A stretch of DNA of 64,000 nt, taken from positions 62,001-126,000 of the forward strand of contig CM057059.1 of NCBI GenBank assembly GCA_029945375.1, given 5' to 3'. A program made the translations under genes and the position numbers. The DNA is from Agaricus subrufescens. Lineage: Eukaryota > Basidiomycota > Agaricomycetes > Agaricales > Agaricaceae. Below are positions 57,899-64,000 of this stretch, piece by piece. The notes below the pieces were generated by a model. It was not told the DNA's origin and searched no databases. It saw nothing but the letters and a program-made list of their open reading frames with translations. Every line of letters begins with the position of its first letter. The first letter of the stretch is position 1.

Positions 57899-60359
57899 AT
57901 GACGAGACGGGCAAGCGTCAGTAGTTTTGTTGCACCGGCAACCGCTGCACCTCCCAAAGAAAATGCCGATGCTAGAAATCGTCTGATTGAAGAGGATATC
58001 AGGGTGACTTATTGGGCTCAACGATGTCGTAGCAGAGGTTACTCAAACTTTCCGGTTTACAGAGGGAAAATGCTCTGCGCAAGGAAGAGAGGAAGAAGGA
58101 GGTCAAAGGTGCGCCAACCCGCCGAGTCTATCGTGACGAGGCCTCACGTCAGTGAACCTAGTTATGCTCCTCGGCCAAGCCGAATCCGGTGCGCCTCTTG
58201 TTCCACCAGCATTCCCGCGCTCATGGGTAGAAACCTAGGGAAGTCAACTCTTCAAAAACAGTTTCAAATTTACTATGCCTTTAAAACCCTTGAGCGGGAG
58301 TTGCCATGTTGGAAACCGGTGGTTTTCTTTAACATCATCAAGGCCCTCCGAATCATTTTCAATGAGTTGGAGTATCAATTCTCAGAGTATGGCAAACAAA
58401 GCCTAGAGGCTCCTCAATCAGTTCAAGATCAGCTATCTGAGCTCCGCACAAAGCTACTTCCACTTATCTCCCTGGAGGATTCGCTCGCCTCGCAATTGAG
58501 TGGTGGTGTGAGTATCGGTTTGGGTGGTCAAACGGAGGCGTTAGTGCGCTCAGGCTGGCAGAAGCTAGTGGGTGGTCCGCCAGTAAGTGGCGTCGTAGTC
58601 GCTGCTGCCCGAACCGCTGAAGTTACCACTCATACCGCGAGAACGCTGGCGGGCTCTATCAATGGCATCAAAACGCTGTGGAATCACCCCACTGTAAGGC
58701 TTTTGTTTCATGAACGCAAGATCAGATTGGATGAATCGGCCTCATTGTGAGTCAAATTTAGCTGTTTCACTTTTGCCGGGAGCTTCACTGATGTGACCAC
58801 TTCGTCGATGACCGATGTTATTTAGCTTCCTAAATGAAATTGATAGGATATCTGAGCCAGATTACATGCCTACAACGAGTCAGCCATAATTCTCACACTT
58901 CTACCCTTTGCCATTGATACAACTTCGACTGATAGATGACATCTTGAATGTTCGCTTGCAAACTCTTGGTATCATGGAGCATTGTTTCCCGATAACCATG
59001 GGCGGTCTATCATATAATTGGAAACTTTATGATGTCGGAGGCGCGGTGAGTCTTCTTTCGGTATTCATTCAACATGGTGGGGATCCCTTCATCCTTTGCC
59101 ATCTCGCCCCCGGGTTCGAAGACAGAGTGACCACGCGGATTTGCCAAGGATTAGCAAGGGCGCTCATACTTAAACCTGTCCAACTACTGTTCTCGTGCCT
59201 ACTTGTATTTGATGCATTTACCATCTTGTCTTTGTAGCGCGGTCAGGTGTGTACTAATCTATCTTCCGTGTGACTATCGCCGACTTCATTTTTTCTCATC
59301 TGCCTATTAGAGACAAGCCTGGATACCCTATTTTGATGACGGTGAGTCATCCTTCTGATCCTTTTCTCCCTGGGAATCGCATGTTCAATTGCCTTTCTTT
59401 ACCACCAACATGATGACGCCATATTAACTTCTTGATGTTTTGCAGCGACGGCGATCATATTCCTCGGTGAATCTTAAATTTTTCAAACCCCAAAATCCCC
59501 TGTCCTACAATCAACTGACAAATATATCAGCACCTATAAGTGCTTATGATGAAGTGAGTATTTCGCCTCCACCACCCTGATGATGAGTCTAGAGCTTGTA
59601 TATTGCCACCGATCTTCTTTTGACGGCTGGATTCATCTTATTATCCCCTTATGAATATATTGACTTTATTTAAAACAGTACCTCGAGGAGGATTCCAAAG
59701 TCAACCGAATAGAAGACTCGCTTCAACTATTCAGCGCAGTTTGTTCAAGCAAGTTACTTAAAGATGCTAATCTAGTACTCCTTCTTAACAAAGTGAGAAA
59801 TTAACATGAATGATATTCAGGGTCATCCACTCATTGATTATTCAAATAGGCTGATCTCCTTAAGAAAAAACTATCTGCAGGAATTTTGATTCGCCAATAG
59901 TACGTCTCCAACGATTGACATGTACATCTTGTACAATTCAGTCCCGTTTGTTTCTGGAACAGTATCACAAGCTTTGGCGATCGTCAGAACTCTTTCGAAG
60001 CGGCTGCAAATTACTTCAAGTCACATTTCCAGCAAGTGCATAGGAAGAAGGACCCATGGAAACGTTCACTGTGGCTGGTATGCCTCTCTCGCTTTCGATT
60101 CTCCAATCAATCTTACCTCCCGTTATTCAGCATTATACCACCATGCTTGTAAGTTCAAGAAATGTTCAAAACTGAGGATACGATGCTGACGCATTGCCAT
60201 GTAGGACGTTAAGGCGACGCAACAGATTATTTCAAATGGTGTGTGCGCTAAGCATATTGAATGAGACTGACGCTTTGCTCACCCACCTTGATTGCCCACT
60301 ATTGTTCAGTCGGAGAAGCGATTATTCGCAAACACATCGCCGAGATCGGCTTAACCTAA
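57899..60359 (+). CDS. G-protein alpha subunit, large basidiomycete type, divergent
   Basis: Heterotrimeric G alpha family: GTP-binding switch that couples seven-helix receptors to effectors such as adenylate cyclase. Thirteen exons: 57899-58746, 58826-58878, 58936-59045, 59238-59246, 59311-59341, 59446-59466, 59531-59553, 59679-59792, 59850-59899, 59963-60077, 60131-60148, 60205-60238, 60310-60359; 491 aa. Seen: GKSTLQKQFQIYYA after the P-loop, switch I RLQTLGIMEH, switch II YDVGGARGQRQAW, NKAD base-recognition motif in LLLNKADLL, DVKATQQII and the C-terminal helix ending AEIGLT. Exons 4 and 11 are only 9 and 18 nt long. Oddities: the P-loop reads GRNLGKST, one residue short of GxxxxGK(S/T), and residues 40-100 look frame-shifted, since another frame reads LLKLSGLQRENALRKEERKK. 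Either the first exon is mis-modelled or the gene is decaying. Confidence 0.8.
59238..59246 (+). other. 9-nt microexon in the G alpha gene
   Basis: cgcggtcag encodes RGQ of switch II. It is bounded by tttgtag and gtgtgt and is required to join VGGA to RQAW as in the large fungal G alpha proteins. The intron before it is unusually long for this window (192 bp). Confidence 0.7.
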
Positions 60360-61064
60360 ACCTTACAACGAGGTACGATAGTAACGATGTTGATACCCCG
60401 CCAGAGCAGTTAGGTCGTCCTGAGGAAAGGGGACGTCCGTATTTTCACAGGAGCTTCTATTGTTTTTTTTGTTTGTGATCGTCATTCATCCGTGCTCAGC
60501 TATGTACATGTAGAGACTATATCCGCTATACCTGTTTTCATCTATTTACTTCAATATTAACATATATCGACTCATCGTTTAGTGCAGGTGTATCACGTTA
60601 CGCACTAACAGGATAGATAGTGTTTAGAGGCAATCAATCTATTCCCGTCTGTCTACTTCGTATTCTTTTTCCATTATCTTCCACCCCATAGATCCATGCA
60701 GATGGCCTGCTATTCCGTGGCACGAAACATCAAACACGCTTGAGTTACACATGATCTGGATGTAATATGACAGATGAATATAGGTTGCATCTAGGATATC
60801 ATATACGATCCTGCGCTAGGGATAACCAGACCGTCAGGCAAACAATGCTTTGATCGTACACGGATAACATGACAACAAAAGGTTCCCTAAGAGCAGTAGC
60901 TAGTTACGAAATAAATAGATGAGTGGTAAACAAAAAACAGATGAATCGGCTGAACATTGATAAAAAGAGTCCAATGGAAAGACATACATCGCGGTAACTT
61001 GGCAGTCCTTTATCTGGTACATAAAAAGAGAGGCATAAAAGAAACAGTACACAACGGTCAGACA
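60360..61064. other. Intergenic between convergent genes
   Basis: AT-rich 3' flanks of the G alpha gene and of the membrane protein on the other strand. Nothing else seen. Confidence 0.4.
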
Positions 61065-64000
61065 TTATTGAGAGTAACCAGGTGGCGTCCGTGACTCAAT
61101 TTCTGGGTGTGGTATTCCCTCAGGCCGAGTGTTGATAGGCTCCGGGAGTAGTTGTACAGCTTCGAACACAGTTTGCACCCCCGAACTGTCTGTACCCCAT
61201 GTTGCACCTCTGCTTTGTTGAGCTCTACCTCTTTCAACATATCCAGCCAATGGCCCACTGCCGCTTACCCCGCTAGTGGTGGGTCTACCGCGGCGTTGAT
61301 CATTGGCATCATCATCGTGAGCTCCACTCCCCTCAGGTCTGTTATTGTTGCTGCCGCTGGCGGAAGTACTAGTATTAGCACTACTGTTGCCGGGCTCAGG
61401 TAATCTCGGCGATCGGGGAGGAATAGGTATGGCATCAGGACCAAGTCCAATGGTATATCCCGCGGCACGGACGCTGTCAGGGAATAATCTGACTGGATCA
61501 TTCTTTGGCGGGCTCAGAATATCCTCTCTAGATCTGCTGTGTGAGCGTGATGTATTGTTGATACTCATATCGCTCCCGCTTCTGACGTGACCGGGATTGG
61601 GAGAGGTAGAGCGGCTAGCTTGGCTAGAATGTGAGAAGCTATGGTGGCTTTGGCCTGGTATTTCGATAGGCAATAAATGTTGCTGATTATTGGAAGTCGG
61701 TTGTAGGAGATGGGTGACAGGTGAATGGCCTTGGGTACTCGCATCCCACAGAGACTTTCCGCTAAGACTTTCGCGCCTGACGTAAGTAGCACGATTCCCC
61801 TCCCTCTCTAGCATACTGAATGTAGGAGATTCAGGCTCGAATCTTTGACTGTTTCTCAGTCTACTGCTGGCGCCGCCGCCGCCACTACCGCTGATCACAG
61901 TGTTGAAACTTTCAATTGAGGGATTTGCCCAGTGTCGTGATCCTTCCCCTAGTCCCCCTATTGTAGTCACATCCTGAGCAGTGGCAATGAATACCCCATT
62001 CATCCTATCATCTATCTGCATTGGCCGCTGGTCGATCAACAAAGATGCCCGATCCATTTCATCATCAGCCGACCAACCCCGCTGTGGTTGTCCTTCCGGT
62101 TCACCGGGCGAACGCGGGAGTGACACGCTTGAATTGTGGCCATGTCGCTGGGGTTGATACACCATGTCCACGCCAGAGCGACGATTAGGCTCCAGTTTTA
62201 TTTCGGAACGTGAAATTGCTTCGTAAGGATTGAAGTCGTTTGGAGATACGGTTCGTGGAGTGCGGGTAACGGAAATTTGACCAGGAAGTGAGCTGGAGTA
62301 GGTATGAGGCTGGGGAGGAAGTGAGGTAAGAAGCTCAGGATGGGGTTGAGGAAGGGGACGAGATCCAGGTCCTGAAAGACGTCTTTTGCTGAATGAGGGG
62401 TCCTGACTATCGTCAGACACCGTAGTCGGATAAGCCCCCGCGTGATAATTATCGTCAAAGGAGGTCCGGGGAGGTGGATGTGGCTCAGGACTCATGGAAG
62501 TGTATGATAGTGCATTTGTCACAGATGAAGTTGATGGATCCCGTTGAAAGTGACTATCACCTACGAAAGATGAGCGCAGTCTTCAGTAATTATCCTCTGT
62601 GCATATGGTGACAACTGCATTACCTTCCCCACTGATATTACCCTTGGATACATTTCGACTGTTGAACTCAGTTGAGATTCGCAGGTGAGGAGATGGTGTC
62701 CTTCGTGGAGTACTTCTTTCCATTATTGGGGGTAAAGGAGGCCGTTCTTGAGGAGGTGGAGGGAGGAGAGGTGGTGCTCCCGGTGACTAGACATACAAAT
62801 TATGACTCAAGAATGCGCAAAAGGAGGGGGGTCGCACGTACAATAGGGATGGCCCTAGGAGAATGGGGGTCTAGTGTTGGGGACGGCGGCTCGACCTGCA
62901 CGTTAGGTCGGGCAGATTCCGGAGTCTTGAGGGTGCCCTCTATACCAATGCCCCTCGCAAAAGCTACAGAATTCTGCTTGCTCTGCCTTTGACGCGAACT
63001 ATGCTGTCCAGTGCTACCAGATTCTAGCGTGAAGTCGCGTTCGCCTATTAGAATGACGCTGTCCGCAACGGCATCTCTGTCTGTGTCCGTGATTTCGGTC
63101 CTTGCTCTTGGACCGCGCTCTGCGTTACTTGTACCTCCAGCACGGAGTATTTCTGCATACTCGTTATCCCTATCACCGATCGTGTGGTACTTTCCACCGC
63201 TATGTTTCCTCGACGTCGACAGGCTACTAATGGTATTACTCCTCGTTTTGATAGACATCTGATCCCCATCGATCTTATATCGGCTTCCAGGACGTATGTT
63301 CGTTACTGGATGTGGATGCGTGGTCCATGGCATCAAATTTCGCACACGAGTCTGGATGCTCCGCATCGTAGAGGTATAAGGCACACGCGATTCTGGACTT
63401 TGTCTGTGTTGCGAAGGTGGACGGACATGACGAGCGCTCTCAGTGGCCGGCGACCAATATGAACGCTCGACGCGTGGTGATTCGACGGTATGGTTAGGTC
63501 CCATGACTAAGGATTCGTTGTCGGCATCGTTGTCACTGGGAAATCGCTCTCGTCCATGATCGTCAATTTGCCAGTTGTCGTTGCGTCCCGGGTGCCTGAC
63601 ACTTTGTGAGCTGGGTATGAGTATTTTCCGGATGGAAGTCAAGAAAGATCGGCCGCGTGGAGGTTGAACCTTCCAACGCCGTCGGTGGTGGAGGAAAAGA
63701 TATATGAGCCCAAGTAGGGCGAGGGTAGATATGACCGCTATGATAGGAGTTATGATCTGAATAGTTGACCATCGGTTGACGCGGTCGGCGACTTGTAGAA
63801 TGGGATGAGACAGGGACAACAGAAAGCAATAGCACTTACCCTTCAAGACTCTCGCTTGATCGAACGTCAGACCATTAGGCACAATGAAAGCCCATCCGGG
63901 TATGTCTTGACCTATACCATCGATCCACGACGTGCTTTGGTTGGTAGCAAATCCGCTTCTTTCACAATCATCTTTCCATTGCGTATAGTTGACGTTTGCA
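61065..64000 (-). CDS. Single-pass membrane protein, 5' end outside the window
   Basis: Partial gene; its start lies beyond 64,000. Exons on minus: beyond 64000 to 63840, 63791-62842, 62786-62624, 62560-61065; at least 922 codons, phases agree. The visible N-terminal part is extracellular-looking (YTQWKDDCERSGF, DIPGWAFIVPNG), then one membrane segment near 63,760-63,690 (PIIAVISTLALLGLIYLFL) followed by HHRRRWK. The remaining 850 or so residues are Ser/Pro/Arg/Asn-rich and probably a disordered cytoplasmic tail. The Cys-containing ectodomain with W-x-x-DC and the IPGWAF stretch before a single helix is typical of a predicted membrane-protein family of Agaricomycetes with no known function. 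A surface sensor is possible but not shown. Confidence 0.75.

Noticed and set aside
59046..59237. Open reading through the 192-bp region after VGGA of the G alpha gene as coding
   Set aside because: It ends in a TAG directly before the RGQ microexon and would insert about 64 unrelated residues into switch II; splicing restores the family sequence.

Overview
The window looks like a nuclear contig from a mushroom-forming basidiomycete (Agaricomycetes). The genes are cut by many introns of about 50-65 bp with GT-AG borders. The protein set is typical of this group: secreted heme-thiolate peroxidases of the unspecific peroxygenase (UPO) type, a multidomain adenylate cyclase, a large G-protein alpha subunit of the basidiomycete type, multi-exon P450s and a seven-helix orphan membrane protein. 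I see no prokaryotic operon, CRISPR array, tRNA or rRNA. Species cannot be named from the sequence alone.

Layout. 1-2.2 kb: GC-rich edge and a possible broken gene. 3.5-36.8 kb: an accessory region holding four near-identical, five-exon, 450-aa UPO genes at 3.7 kb (+), 17.1 kb (-), 22.2 kb (-) and 35.2 kb (+), each with the same TATA box and the same upstream block. Between them sit a seven-helix membrane protein (6.5 kb, -), a BCS1-like AAA ATPase with a long coiled-coil tail (12.2 kb, +), and an Xaa-Pro aminopeptidase with a long low-complexity N-terminal extension (27.6 kb, +). 31.9-43.4 kb: three P450 paralogs on the minus strand, of which only the third (41.3-43.4 kb, 523 aa) is intact; a 99-aa orphan gene lies beside them. 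44.4-50.1 kb: adenylate cyclase (1842 aa, -), which shares a 285-bp divergent promoter with a 685-aa protein that may be the separase inhibitor securin (50.4-52.5 kb, +). 53.7-55.8 kb: a fourth P450 copy, dead, on the plus strand. 57.9-60.4 kb: a G-protein alpha subunit with 13 exons and an eroded P-loop. 61.1-64 kb: a single-pass membrane protein running off the window.

How they may work together. The UPO array (secreted oxyfunctionalisation of aromatic and aliphatic compounds) and the P450 family (membrane-bound monooxygenases) are two heme-thiolate families growing side by side. The UPOs are kept intact and homogenised, while the P450s show birth and death. Adenylate cyclase and G alpha belong to the same signalling pathway in fungi, but their proximity here is not evidence of shared control. 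All gene models were joined by hand from reading frame, splice consensus and paralog comparison; reading phase was checked for each complete multi-exon model.
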